Assembly: GCA_016787345.1 (NCBI GenBank)
Contig: JAEUUU010000088.1
Span: 1-64,000, forward strand
Origin: Saprospiraceae bacterium
GTDB taxonomy: Bacteria; Bacteroidota; Bacteroidia; Chitinophagales; Saprospiraceae
Direction of reading: 5' to 3'
Length of the DNA: 64,000 nt
A program made the position numbers and the translations under genes. Of the stretch, positions 33,891-41,857 are shown one piece after another (within the stretch, counting starts at the first letter, position 1; every line of letters starts with the position of its first letter). Below the pieces are notes generated by a model. It ran no database searches. It was not told where the DNA came from and saw nothing but the letters and a program-made list of their open reading frames with translations.

Positions 33891-35216
33891 ATGAAAAATA
33901 TACTCATTATTCTGAGGATTGTTCCTGTTGTTTTCAGTTTTTCTTCTTTCTGCCAAAACGTACCATTAGATCACTACGAAGGCTATTACCTTAAAACCGG
34001 AACCTATCCGGAAGATGTGAACAACTGGTGGATGAGTAATGGATTTGAAGTTCAAGGGGTCACTCATGATGATGATAACTGGTACTTCACCCTCACCGAT
34101 AAAGACAAGGATAATGGAGTATTATGGAGAATCCCGCGTTCGGTTCCTCTGGCATCCCCTTCACAGCCCACAGATGCAGGAATTAAAGTCGTTACAATGA
34201 ACGATGTTGACACACTATCTGAGATTTTTAAATGGCATTGGGGCGACCCTGATTGTTTTCGCTACAATGGTATAGACTATATATTGATTCCTATCCCGGG
34301 TCCAATGGTAGCCTGCTTTAAAGCCGACAACTTGGAATACGTAAATTATGCGAATTTAGATGGTAATGTTCAAGATTATGCGGGATGGTGCGCTGTGGGA
34401 AAAGACGGTTGTCTTTATACATCCAGCAACCATGCTTGGGGTATCGTTAAATACAAGATCAATTGGGATTCTTTGATCGGATCACCCGGTAATCATGACG
34501 CTTGTACTTACAGTGATAGCTTTCCTTTTCAAGATAGTAATGGCTCGCCAATGCAACTTTTCCACATGCAAGGTGGCGAGTTTACCCCTAGTGGTGAATT
34601 ACTTTACATCGTTTGTGGAAGCGCAGGCTGTGATGCCCTTGGGCCAATTTGGGATACGTTCGGACCTGGCGAACCCATGCCCTCCGATGGAATTCACGTT
34701 TTTGAAACTATAAACTGGAAAGAACTAACAAGGTCAGTAAACTCATCAGACAGCTCTACGAATTTCAGTTATGTATTCGACAATGACTGCACCTGCTATG
34801 TCCCAATCCCACTTCCTCCCCTTTTCATACCTGTACCCGTTCCTTTTGGTTCTCAAACTCCGGAAGGATTAACAATTTGGGATCTTGAAGATGGAAGTGC
34901 CCCTTATATAAGTGGGCAATTGCACGTTATCAAAGATCATTACAATACAGCATTTTGCGATGACGCAATTACTATGCAGCATTATAGCGAAAAAATTTAC
35001 ATTGACAAAAACAACTTAGATTATGACTCCTTAAGCATGGCCTTAAAAGGAACAAAAGAAAAGCCGTTTAGAACTGTTGCCGAAGCCTATAATTATTATC
35101 CGATTTGGGATGGAGCGCAAATGATAATTATATCTGGCTCTTACCCTGAGCCTGTATTTTTTAATAGGCGCATCCGGATAACAAGCAAAAACGGGATAGT
35201 TACTTTAGGGCATTGA
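33891..35216 (+). CDS. Secreted protein of unknown function, AT-rich gene
   Basis: A 441-residue protein with a signal peptide (about 1-22, FSSFCQN), no known domain that I recognise over most of its length, and a C-terminal segment (about 380-441: GTKEKPFRTVAEAYNYYP and FFNRRIRITSKNGIVTLG) that matches the start of a DUF1565/pectate-lyase-like beta helix. The body has repeated aromatic and Asp-rich stretches (THDDDNWYFTLTD, DPDCFRYNGIDYILIPI, LEYVNYANLDGN) suggesting a beta-propeller. The codons are distinctly AT-richer than those of the surrounding genes, a hint of acquisition. The gene follows the fibre gene by 31 bp. Confidence 0.75.
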   Translation: MKNILIILRIVPVVFSFSSFCQNVPLDHYEGYYLKTGTYPEDVNNWWMSNGFEVQGVTHDDDNWYFTLTDKDKDNGVLWRIPRSVPLASPSQPTDAGIKVVTMNDVDTLSEIFKWHWGDPDCFRYNGIDYILIPIPGPMVACFKADNLEYVNYANLDGNVQDYAGWCAVGKDGCLYTSSNHAWGIVKYKINWDSLIGSPGNHDACTYSDSFPFQDSNGSPMQLFHMQGGEFTPSGELLYIVCGSAGCDALGPIWDTFGPGEPMPSDGIHVFETINWKELTRSVNSSDSSTNFSYVFDNDCTCYVPIPLPPLFIPVPVPFGSQTPEGLTIWDLEDGSAPYISGQLHVIKDHYNTAFCDDAITMQHYSEKIYIDKNNLDYDSLSMALKGTKEKPFRTVAEAYNYYPIWDGAQMIIISGSYPEPVFFNRRIRITSKNGIVTLGH

Positions 35217-35260
35217 AAAAATTCTTTGTATTATGGGATTTTAATTTAACAAATTTTACG

Positions 35261-36730
35261 TCAAGTATTTCTTCTCTTCACGAATTCTTTCAATTGCCTG
35301 AGATCCATTAAGCCGAATAACAAACAACTGAATAGACCTGTACCCAGAGCTGCCCCAAACTTCACCGGCCACCGCCACCCCGTCCTTTCAAAAACCACCC
35401 AATCAGCCACTACCACCAGCACACCAAACCCCAGCACCTGCCCCAGCCCCCGCCAACTCGCCCGAAACCCGAAATCGCGACGACAAAGCCACACCATGCC
35501 CGCGGCGACAAATGCCTGCGTGCTCAATGAAGCGATAGCCGCGCCATGCGCCTTCCAGCCGGGAATCATCAGCAAGTTCAATAAAACATCGAGTAACAAT
35601 CCGAACACAAAAAAACGGTTCATCTCCATCAATCGCTCATCTGCTGTCAGTAAGGTGCTGAATATGTAGGTCGTACATACGGGCACGAAAGCCCAGATCA
35701 AAATACCCAGGGTATCCCAGCGGTAGGCAGAAGCCCGCTCCGGCATCATCAGCTCCACCAGCTCCTGCCGGGCAAAAAAGATCGCCGCGGCCAACGTGAC
35801 GCTTCCGGCCCAAATCAGTTTAAAACTGAGCGACACCAGCGGCCGAACAGCGGCTTTTTGTTTTAGCATCCGGGCAAACATGGGCAACAACAAACTCGCA
35901 AACAAATACCCAAACATATTGGCTGCATCCAGCAAGCGGTAAGCCCCCGCGTACACGTCGGCATGTTGCGCGCCTTCGAGGCGTTCGAGCAGCACGGCGT
36001 CGAGGCGCGTGTAGGCCGTCATCAGCAGGATCACAAGCGCGTACGGAAAACTTTTCCGGAACAGAAAACCCAGGTTGAGCCAGCCCATGCTCCAGTTGTC
36101 GGCCCACGAAGGGCGCAAACGGATATTACCGGCCAGTTTTTTCAGCACGAGAAAAACGATGCCGGTTGTCAGGACCAGGGCCGCGGTTTGCGCCAATGCA
36201 AAAAATTCTACTGAAAAAAACGGCTGGAACGGCGGCGCCCACAACAACAATCCGCAGGTGATCAGCATCAAAAACTTGTCGACCGACGACAGAATGCTGT
36301 CGATCCGGTAATGTCCGAGACCCGAAACGTTGGAACGCAGGAACAGGATGATTTGTACCAAAACCTGATTGAACAGCAAAATCGACAGCAGCCGGATCGC
36401 TCTGAAATCGTATTGCGAAAGGATGGCCGCCAACACCGATACCACCACATACAAAACACTCAACAAGAACTTGATCGCCAGGAAATTCGGAAAATATTTG
36501 CCCAGCAGGTGCGGGTGTTGACTGATCTGGCGGTTGTTGAAATTTTGCACCCCGAAATCATTCAGGATCTGGAACAGGTACGTAAAATTGAACAAGGTGA
36601 AATACAAGCCGTAATCGCCTTCCGGCACGCGGTTTTGCACCGTCAGGTCGATCCCGAAAATAAAAAACGGCTTTATCAGCAGGTTGATAAAGACAAGAAA
36701 AAGGATGTTGAGCAGAAATTCTCGATTCAA
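35261..36730 (-). CDS. Oligosaccharide flippase / polysaccharide biosynthesis protein (Wzx-like)
   Basis: A 489-residue membrane protein with about 12 to 14 hydrophobic helices, of the MATE/MOP flippase superfamily that moves lipid-linked oligosaccharides across the inner membrane. Typical segments include GDYGLYFTLFNFTYLFQILN near the N-terminus (Wzx E-x-YGxY pattern), LRSNVSGLGHYR near 130 and LLDAANMFGYLFASLLLPMF near 250. The frame starts with a TTG (36730, MNREFLLNILFL) because no ATG occurs before residue 200, so translation from TTG or another non-ATG start is expected. It follows the HMCES gene by 36 bp on the same strand with an odd palindrome between them. Confidence 0.86.
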   Translation of the reverse strand: MNREFLLNILFLVFINLLIKPFFIFGIDLTVQNRVPEGDYGLYFTLFNFTYLFQILNDFGVQNFNNRQISQHPHLLGKYFPNFLAIKFLLSVLYVVVSVLAAILSQYDFRAIRLLSILLFNQVLVQIILFLRSNVSGLGHYRIDSILSSVDKFLMLITCGLLLWAPPFQPFFSVEFFALAQTAALVLTTGIVFLVLKKLAGNIRLRPSWADNWSMGWLNLGFLFRKSFPYALVILLMTAYTRLDAVLLERLEGAQHADVYAGAYRLLDAANMFGYLFASLLLPMFARMLKQKAAVRPLVSLSFKLIWAGSVTLAAAIFFARQELVELMMPERASAYRWDTLGILIWAFVPVCTTYIFSTLLTADERLMEMNRFFVFGLLLDVLLNLLMIPGWKAHGAAIASLSTQAFVAAGMVWLCRRDFGFRASWRGLGQVLGFGVLVVVADWVVFERTGWRWPVKFGAALGTGLFSCLLFGLMDLRQLKEFVKRRNT

Positions 36731-36747
36731 AGCCGGGAGGGTTGCTG

Positions 36748-36766
36748 GTAGTCGGTGACCGACTAC
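36748..36766. other. 19-bp palindrome between HMCES and flippase genes
   Basis: GTAGTCGGT and its exact complement around a single central G, occupying half of the 36-bp gap between the two minus-strand genes. It could be an mRNA hairpin (8-bp stem, TGA loop) modulating flippase translation, or a protein-binding site. No T-run follows on either strand. Confidence 0.5.
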
Positions 36767-37450
36767 CTAAAACAGCGTCGGCGTATCCGCTACTTCTTCG
36801 TGCAAATCGGGTCCGTCGTGCGCCGGTGAATTGACCCGGTCGGAGACCGGATAGAGGCGAAGGTAAGCATCTGCGGGAGGATGCAGCATATCGAGTGTGG
36901 CTTCGAGCGACTGTTCGGAGAGCCAGCGTTGTTGCTCAGCCTCATTGGTCAGCAATACCGGCATACGATCGTGCAGGCCGCCGAGCTCGCGGTTGGGCGT
37001 CGTGGTGATGATGGAAAAACTGCGCAGTTTTTTCCCGTCGGGTTGTCGCCATTCGTCCCAGATACCGGCAAAGCACAACAAACTGCCGTCGGCCGGCAGG
37101 ATGCGATAGGGTACTTTTCGGCCGCCCGGCAATTTTCGCCATTCATAAAAACTGTCGGCCCACACCAGGCAGTGCCGGCGTCGGATGGGGTCGCGAAAAG
37201 ATGGTTTTTCCTCAATGCCTTCTGCGCGGGCGTTGATAAGTTTGCCGCCGTTGGCGCCGTCGCGGCTCCAGTGCGGCACCAGCCCCCAGGTCATCGCCTG
37301 CAAGAGCCCGGGCGCATCATTGGCCACCACGTATCCCTGTTGGGTGGGCGCGATGTTAAAACTCAGTTTCAACTCTGCCGGTCGTTCAAGGTCGGCGAGT
37401 TGGGTATCGATCTGCTTTTTGGTCGGTACGAAAGAATAGCGGCCGCACAT
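36767..37450 (-). CDS. SOS response-associated peptidase family (HMCES/YedK)
   Basis: A 227-residue SRAP protein, which forms a covalent thiazolidine crosslink with abasic sites in single-stranded DNA and so protects the fork. The catalytic Cys is at position 2 in MCGRYSFVP; others are INARAEGIEEKPSF near 78 with the conserved Asn and Glu, and LGGLHDRMPVLL near 158 with the active-site His. The length equals E. coli YedK (222). It reads away from the origin-like region at 37451-38131, whose first base is adjacent to its start codon, so its promoter must lie in that region. It may be cotranscribed with the flippase gene. Confidence 0.95.
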   Translation of the reverse strand: MCGRYSFVPTKKQIDTQLADLERPAELKLSFNIAPTQQGYVVANDAPGLLQAMTWGLVPHWSRDGANGGKLINARAEGIEEKPSFRDPIRRRHCLVWADSFYEWRKLPGGRKVPYRILPADGSLLCFAGIWDEWRQPDGKKLRSFSIITTTPNRELGGLHDRMPVLLTNEAEQQRWLSEQSLEATLDMLHPPADAYLRLYPVSDRVNSPAHDGPDLHEEVADTPTLF

Positions 37451-38131
37451 GGTGGTTGAAATGTGGCGTTGTCAGCGTTTTTGTTGGGTGAATTTTCGGG
37501 GGAAAATTTGGCGTGGCGGGGGGCTGATGGTGGAATAATTTTGGACCTAAAAGCCAAAGTACACTGAATCAGGTGATTAAGCGCATTGCTCAACAGACAT
37601 TTTTTGTTTCAAAACTTTATCCACACTAAAATTAAAGCTTTGCATAAGTTTCTCATTTACAGGCGTGTGATTTTTTCCGATTTCAGGAAACGACTGTGGA
37701 GAACTTCACGCTGGCTTAACATTGGCTAACACTACCCTGCCCATTTTCCCCCAATCGGGGCCTTTGCCTGAAAATGCCGTGGATAAACAGCCCCTTTGCA
37801 CACACTTCTTCACAGCTAACAGCCGTGTTAAATCGAAACGGCCCGGAAATCGAATATTTTCCCACATGGTTGTGTAAAACGTTGCAAGTAACTGATGACC
37901 AACTCATTTTTGGAGCCCATTGTGTGGAAAAAGCTGGTAACTCAAAAGGAAAACGGAGGTTCTTCAATGTGTTATGCGGTTATAAACAAGCTAACAGCCC
38001 TGATGATGACGATGGGTTTGAAATTTAAACCTGATAAAATTAACCATTAGGGTTAAGGAATGAGGATAATCGAGCAACGGAACGGTTCTACTTTTGTTTT
38101 AAAATTCGGATAAAGCCGAAACGCTATCGTT
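37451..38131. other. Candidate chromosomal origin of replication (oriC)
   Basis: A 681-bp gene-free, AT-richer stretch with a cluster of DnaA-box-like 9-mers. Exact TTWTNCACA matches: TTATCCACA at 37617-37625, TTTTACACA on the minus strand at 37871-37879, and TTTTCCACA on the minus strand at 37923-37931. One-mismatch versions: 37695-37703 (-), 37778-37786 (-), 37794-37802 (+), 37858-37866 (+) and 37980-37988 (+). An AT-rich patch at about 38020-38050 could serve as the unwinding element. Genes diverge from it on both sides. parS-like sites lie about 4 kb to the right. dnaA itself is not adjacent, which is not unusual in this phylum. Cumulative GC skew over the genome would settle it. Confidence 0.65.
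38089..38096 (+). promoter_or_regulatory. Predicted -7 element of ctaA
   Basis: TACTTTTG, matching TAnnTTTG, 35 bases before the ctaA ATG at 38132. The -33 position lacks a clear TTG. Confidence 0.35.
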
Positions 38132-39229
38132 ATGTCGACTTCTGAAACAAGCCTTGTTCTTCAACAATCTTCCCGCGCCGTTCGCATCTGGATCATCACC
38201 GGGATTATCATGGTATTCCTGCAAATTGTGATCGGAGGGGTCACGCGTCTGACCGGGAGCGGACTGAGTATCACGCGTTGGGAGGTGGTGACCGGAACTA
38301 TACCGCCTTTGTCGCAAGCCGACTGGGAAGAGGCGTTTGCCTTGTATCAGCAAACGCCGCAGTATCACAAGATCAATCGGGGGATGTCGCTGGGCGAATT
38401 CAAGTTTATTTACTTCTGGGAATACTTCCACCGGCTTTGGGCGCGCCTGATGTTTTTTGTGTTCGTTTTTCCTTTTGCCTGGTTCTGGTGGAAAGGCCTG
38501 CTGAATCCTGTTGTGCGGCGCAGGCTGCTGATCGTGGTGCTGCTGGCCGGCCTCGAAGGCTTTTTCGGCTGGATTATGGTTGCCAGCGGACTGATCAAAC
38601 GCCCTTGGGTCAATGCCTACAACCTGACGCTGCACCTTAGTATGGGCATATTAATTTTCGCTTATTTGCTCTGGACGTATTTTATCGCCCGGCAACCGCG
38701 GCCCTCCGACCGGCTGGAACCCCGCTGGCGCAAATTCGGCTGGTGGATGGTCGGTATTGCTTTCTTTCAGATTGCGCTGGGCGCCATGATGTCGGGTACA
38801 AAAGCGGGTTTGTTTTTCCCGACCTGGCCCGATATGCAAGGCATGTTTTTGCCAGGCCTGCTATTGGATGGAAGCAAATGGACGGGCGACAGTTTTATCC
38901 ACTACGACACGGATCCTTTCGTTCCTGCGCTGATCCAGTTTTTGCACCGCAATACGGCTTATTTGCTGACGGGTATGGTGCTCTATTATTTCTGGAACTT
39001 GCGCAAGTTGCCTGTCAGCGCCACCTTGCGAACCGGTTTGTGGGTACTATTGGTTGCACTGGGCATCCAGGTGCTGCTGGGCATTCTTACTTTGATCAAC
39101 TGTATTGCCAGTGTACCGGTTACCTTGGGTGTGCTGCATCAGGCCGGCGCGGTTGTGTTATTGGGCGTTCTGTTGTATGTAGTCTACCAGTCAGCACCGG
39201 TGGCTGGTTCTACGAAGAGGGGGAATTGA
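38132..39229 (+). CDS. ctaA: Heme A synthase (COX15/CtaA family)
   Basis: A 365-residue inner-membrane enzyme that oxidises the C8 methyl of heme O to give heme A for cytochrome aa3 oxidases. It has eight predicted helices in two homologous four-helix halves and the four conserved heme-ligand His contexts: EYFHRLWAR near 110, NLTLHLSMG near 168, QFLHRNTAY near 273 and GVLHQAGAV near 332. GGVTRLTGSGLSITRWEVVTG near 35 is the family hallmark. The length is closer to the mitochondrial COX15/alphaproteobacterial form than to the short Bacillus CtaA. No oxidase genes are adjacent in the window. It reads away from the candidate origin. Confidence 0.94.
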   Translation: MSTSETSLVLQQSSRAVRIWIITGIIMVFLQIVIGGVTRLTGSGLSITRWEVVTGTIPPLSQADWEEAFALYQQTPQYHKINRGMSLGEFKFIYFWEYFHRLWARLMFFVFVFPFAWFWWKGLLNPVVRRRLLIVVLLAGLEGFFGWIMVASGLIKRPWVNAYNLTLHLSMGILIFAYLLWTYFIARQPRPSDRLEPRWRKFGWWMVGIAFFQIALGAMMSGTKAGLFFPTWPDMQGMFLPGLLLDGSKWTGDSFIHYDTDPFVPALIQFLHRNTAYLLTGMVLYYFWNLRKLPVSATLRTGLWVLLVALGIQVLLGILTLINCIASVPVTLGVLHQAGAVVLLGVLLYVVYQSAPVAGSTKRGN

Positions 39230-39277
39230 ATTATCCGATTGGAAAATACGCCTGACCGGAAGGGCGGCGCGATACAG

Positions 39278-39307
39278 TTGCCGCTACGGAAGTTTTGCCT
39301 ATTTTTG
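39278..39307 (+). promoter_or_regulatory. Predicted promoter (TTG-N19-TATTTTTG) of the alpha/beta hydrolase gene
   Basis: TTG at 39278-39280 followed by 19 bases and TATTTTTG at 39300-39307, an exact fit to the Bacteroidota -33/-7 pair. The leader to the ATG at 39332 would be about 20 nt. It lies within the longer upstream frame, supporting the shorter start. Confidence 0.6.
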
Positions 39308-39331
39308 CCCGAATCAACATTTTCAGCACGA

Positions 39332-40111
39332 ATGAACGTTACGGTAAAAGAAGAACACGGCTTTCGCTACATCGAATCCGGCGCCGAGGGCGAAACCCTA
39401 TTGCTGCTGCACGGCTTGTTCGGTGCACTGAGTAACTTCGAAGGAATCATCAACCGGTTTTCAAAGGAGTATAATGTGGTCGTTCCTATCCTGCCCATTT
39501 ATGAAATGCCCATTTTTGAGGTGTCGGTAAGTGGCCTGGTCGAATTCGTCACACGCTTTGTCAATTACAAACAATACGACAAGGTACACCTGGTTGGCAA
39601 CTCTCTTGGAGGGCACGTCGCTTTGTTGTATGCACTGGCGCATCCGGTTCGTATCGCTTCGATTACACTTACCGGCAGTTCGGGTTTGTTTGAAAGCGCT
39701 TTTGGTTCGGCATTTCCCAAACGCGGCGATTACGAGTATATCAAAAAGAAAACGGCGGAAACTTTCTACAATCCGGAAGTTGCAACCAAAGAGTTGGTCG
39801 ATGAAGTATTTGGAATTGTCAACGACCGGAACAAAGCCATCCGGGTGGTCGCAACAGCCAAGTCGGCTGTGCGCCATAATCTGGGCGACAAATTGCACCA
39901 AATCAAGGCGCCGACCTTGTTGATCTGGGGCAAGCAGGATATCGTTACGCCGCCGTTTGTAGGTGAAAAGTTTCATGAACTCATTAAAGATTCCCGTCTG
40001 TACTTTCTCGATGAATGCGGTCACGCGCCCATGATGGAGAAGCAGGAGGAGTTCAATAATATCCTGGACGAGTTTTTGAAAGAGGTGGTGAATGCCAGGG
40101 TAGAGGCCTGA
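39332..40111 (+). CDS. Alpha/beta hydrolase family protein
   Basis: A 259-residue cytoplasmic hydrolase with the complete catalytic signature: oxyanion-hole LLLLHGLFGALSNF near 28, nucleophile elbow VGNSLGGHVALLYAL near 90 (Ser in G-N-S-L-G), acid LLIWGKQDIVTPPFVGEKF near 205, and the base His in ECGHAPMMEKQEEFN near 235. The cap region is helical (about 125-185). It is closest in look to esterase/acyl-transfer hydrolases of the MenH/BioH type; the substrate is unknown. A promoter with a good -33/-7 pair lies before the chosen ATG. The preceding ctaA stop is 103 bp away, so a separate unit is likely. Confidence 0.9.
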   Translation: MNVTVKEEHGFRYIESGAEGETLLLLHGLFGALSNFEGIINRFSKEYNVVVPILPIYEMPIFEVSVSGLVEFVTRFVNYKQYDKVHLVGNSLGGHVALLYALAHPVRIASITLTGSSGLFESAFGSAFPKRGDYEYIKKKTAETFYNPEVATKELVDEVFGIVNDRNKAIRVVATAKSAVRHNLGDKLHQIKAPTLLIWGKQDIVTPPFVGEKFHELIKDSRLYFLDECGHAPMMEKQEEFNNILDEFLKEVVNARVEA

Positions 40112-40137
40112 TTCTAATACGCAAACTTCGTAAAGTA

Positions 40138-40180
40138 AGGGCGCAAAGGAGATTCAATCCTTTGCGCCCTTTGTTTTATT
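40138..40180 (+). terminator. Terminator after the alpha/beta hydrolase gene
   Basis: A 13-bp perfect stem (AGGGCGCAAAGGA and complement) with a 7-base loop, then TTGTTTT. It lies between the hydrolase stop and the convergent sialidase-like gene stop, so it could serve both. Confidence 0.88.
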
Positions 40181-40191
40181 CAGCGACAAAA

Positions 40192-41739
40192 TCACATCCG
40201 CTCTACTTTAATGCTGGTTACGCCATCTGCCGTATAAAGTTGTAATATCAAAGTTTGAAAAGGTAAATGTTGTAAGGATAATTGATTGCTCACCGGTTTT
40301 TCTTCTTGTAACAGTCGGCCTGCTGTGTCGAATATTTTAACAGACAAAACATCGGAGCCTTCAAACCGGATAACATCGCGGGCCGGATTGGGGTATGCTT
40401 TGACGACGGGCAATTGCTCATCGACCAACAATTGCACGTTGCTTGCACTGCCGTTCAGGGCCTGCCGGGCAAACCAGATATTGAGTTTGTTTTGGCGGAC
40501 ATCGCCCCAAACGGCAAACAGCGTGTCGCTTTTCATATCGATACACATAAAGTCGTTACCGTTTTGAGAAAGATAAAGTCCGTTATAGGGCGCGAGGGTA
40601 TCCGAAATTCGGAAGTTGGGGGAGAATTCGGAAGTGTTTTTCCAACGCACCACACCCCATATTTCGGAGGCATTTTCATAGCCGCTGCCGGCGCCATTTC
40701 GGCGGTCGCGCCAGGCGAGGATCAGGTCGCCGTCGTCGTCGAAGTCGCTCCAGACAAGGTCCTGCATTTTACCGTTCCCAATCGGGTCGTCATTGACGCG
40801 AACAGGGGGCAACCAGGTGTCGCCGCGGTCGAAACTTTCGAGAATGAAAATGTCTAGATCGCCATTTGTCTTAAAGGGAAAAGTAAATACAAGATGGGCA
40901 GGATTGGCAGGATTACAAACCAGCCGGTACCCGATTTTTGCCAAAGTATCAGGGCCGCTCGTGTTGGAATAATACATCCCGTGATAGGTGAAACTCTCGC
41001 CACCGTTGTTGGAGCGGGCGTGGATATATCCCGGCAGAATGTTTTGCGAGATCACCCAGCTGGGGTAAACCGCATGGAAATATCCGTCGGTTGAAGTGGC
41101 CGGGGCAGCCATCGGGCCAGCGATGAAGTTGCCGGTAAGGAATCCGGGGCCGTCGAGATACTGCCAGGGCTCCCATGTTTGTCCGCCATCAAGAGAGGTG
41201 ATGAAATAAGGTCGGTTGGGCGGCGCGACCCAGGGCGCCGGTTTGGTTGTGATATAAAGATGGTTATTGGTTGGATTAATACTCAACCAGGGGCGATCGA
41301 TGGGGCGTTTGTTCCCGTCGGCATAGGCGTCGATTGCCTTGGAGGGATTGCTCCAATTGAGTCCGCCATCGGATGAACGAAGCACATAAACACCGCCGCT
41401 GTCCGGGTTTTCCCGGTAGTCGATATAACAAACAAACAGATTGCCATTCGAATCGAAAGCCATGGAAGGGTCGGCCGATTTGTACCCCGAGCCGAAATGA
41501 GGGAGGGTTTTCGTCGGTGTCCAGGTGATTCCGCCATCGAAACTAACCCTGGTTTTTATGCCGATCGGGTTGCCCAGTGTAAACCCCATCCATGCCACGG
41601 CAAGGTGTTGGACGTTCTGCGGATTGACGATGAGGTAGGGCTCTCCGTCAAAAAACAGGCCATTCGAGAGGTTGTTATTTTGTGCTGAAAGCCATGAAGC
41701 GGTGACCCAAAGGAGCAGGTAGAGGAATGATTTTTTCAT
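40192..41739 (-). CDS. Secreted sialidase-like BNR/Asp-box protein with T9SS sorting domain
   Basis: A 515-residue exported protein with a signal peptide (MKKSFLYLLLWVTASWLSAQ). It is a six-bladed beta-propeller of the sialidase superfamily; five Asp-box motifs are visible (SFDGGITWTPT, SSDGGLNWSNP, SLDGGQTWEPW, SNNGGESFTYH, SFDRGDTWLPP). The C-terminal about 75 residues are a T9SS type A sorting domain (VKAYPNPARDVIRFEGSDV, SVKIFDTAGRLLQEE). The sialidase RIP motif is not clear, so glycosidase activity is uncertain; many such propellers are binding proteins. ATG at 41739 is chosen over an upstream in-frame start because it opens a classical signal peptide. Confidence 0.88.
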   Translation of the reverse strand: MKKSFLYLLLWVTASWLSAQNNNLSNGLFFDGEPYLIVNPQNVQHLAVAWMGFTLGNPIGIKTRVSFDGGITWTPTKTLPHFGSGYKSADPSMAFDSNGNLFVCYIDYRENPDSGGVYVLRSSDGGLNWSNPSKAIDAYADGNKRPIDRPWLSINPTNNHLYITTKPAPWVAPPNRPYFITSLDGGQTWEPWQYLDGPGFLTGNFIAGPMAAPATSTDGYFHAVYPSWVISQNILPGYIHARSNNGGESFTYHGMYYSNTSGPDTLAKIGYRLVCNPANPAHLVFTFPFKTNGDLDIFILESFDRGDTWLPPVRVNDDPIGNGKMQDLVWSDFDDDGDLILAWRDRRNGAGSGYENASEIWGVVRWKNTSEFSPNFRISDTLAPYNGLYLSQNGNDFMCIDMKSDTLFAVWGDVRQNKLNIWFARQALNGSASNVQLLVDEQLPVVKAYPNPARDVIRFEGSDVLSVKIFDTAGRLLQEEKPVSNQLSLQHLPFQTLILQLYTADGVTSIKVERM

Positions 41740-41793
41740 AGGAGTAAGACGTTGGGAGGAAGGCAAAGTTTAGCGGATAAGTTATGTTTAAAC

Positions 41794-41823
41794 AAAAAAA
41801 AAGGACGCGCTTGCGCACGTCCT
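41794..41823 (-). terminator. Probable terminator of the thrC transcript
   Basis: On the minus strand AGGACGTGCGC pairs imperfectly with GCGCGTCCT and is followed by a run of nine T. It lies 35 to 65 bp past the thrC stop, on the far side of the parS-like palindrome. Confidence 0.75.
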
Positions 41824-41841
41824 GGAAAGTAATCTTGTGGT

Positions 41842-41857
41842 TGTTCCACGTGGAACA
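41842..41857. other. parS-like partition site 1
   Basis: TGTTCCACGTGGAACA, a perfect 16-bp palindrome, directly abutting the thrC stop codon. It fits the general ParB-binding parS consensus GTTNCACGTGNAAC and equals the form known in Pseudomonas-type parS sites. Such sites cluster near bacterial replication origins and seed ParB loading for chromosome segregation. It is about 3.9 kb from the candidate oriC. Confidence 0.85.

Noticed and set aside
41842-41857. Palindrome as a terminator of thrC
   Set aside because: A palindrome without a loop is a poor hairpin, a proper terminator with a T-run lies further on, and the identical core recurs inside thrC, so a protein-binding site is more likely.
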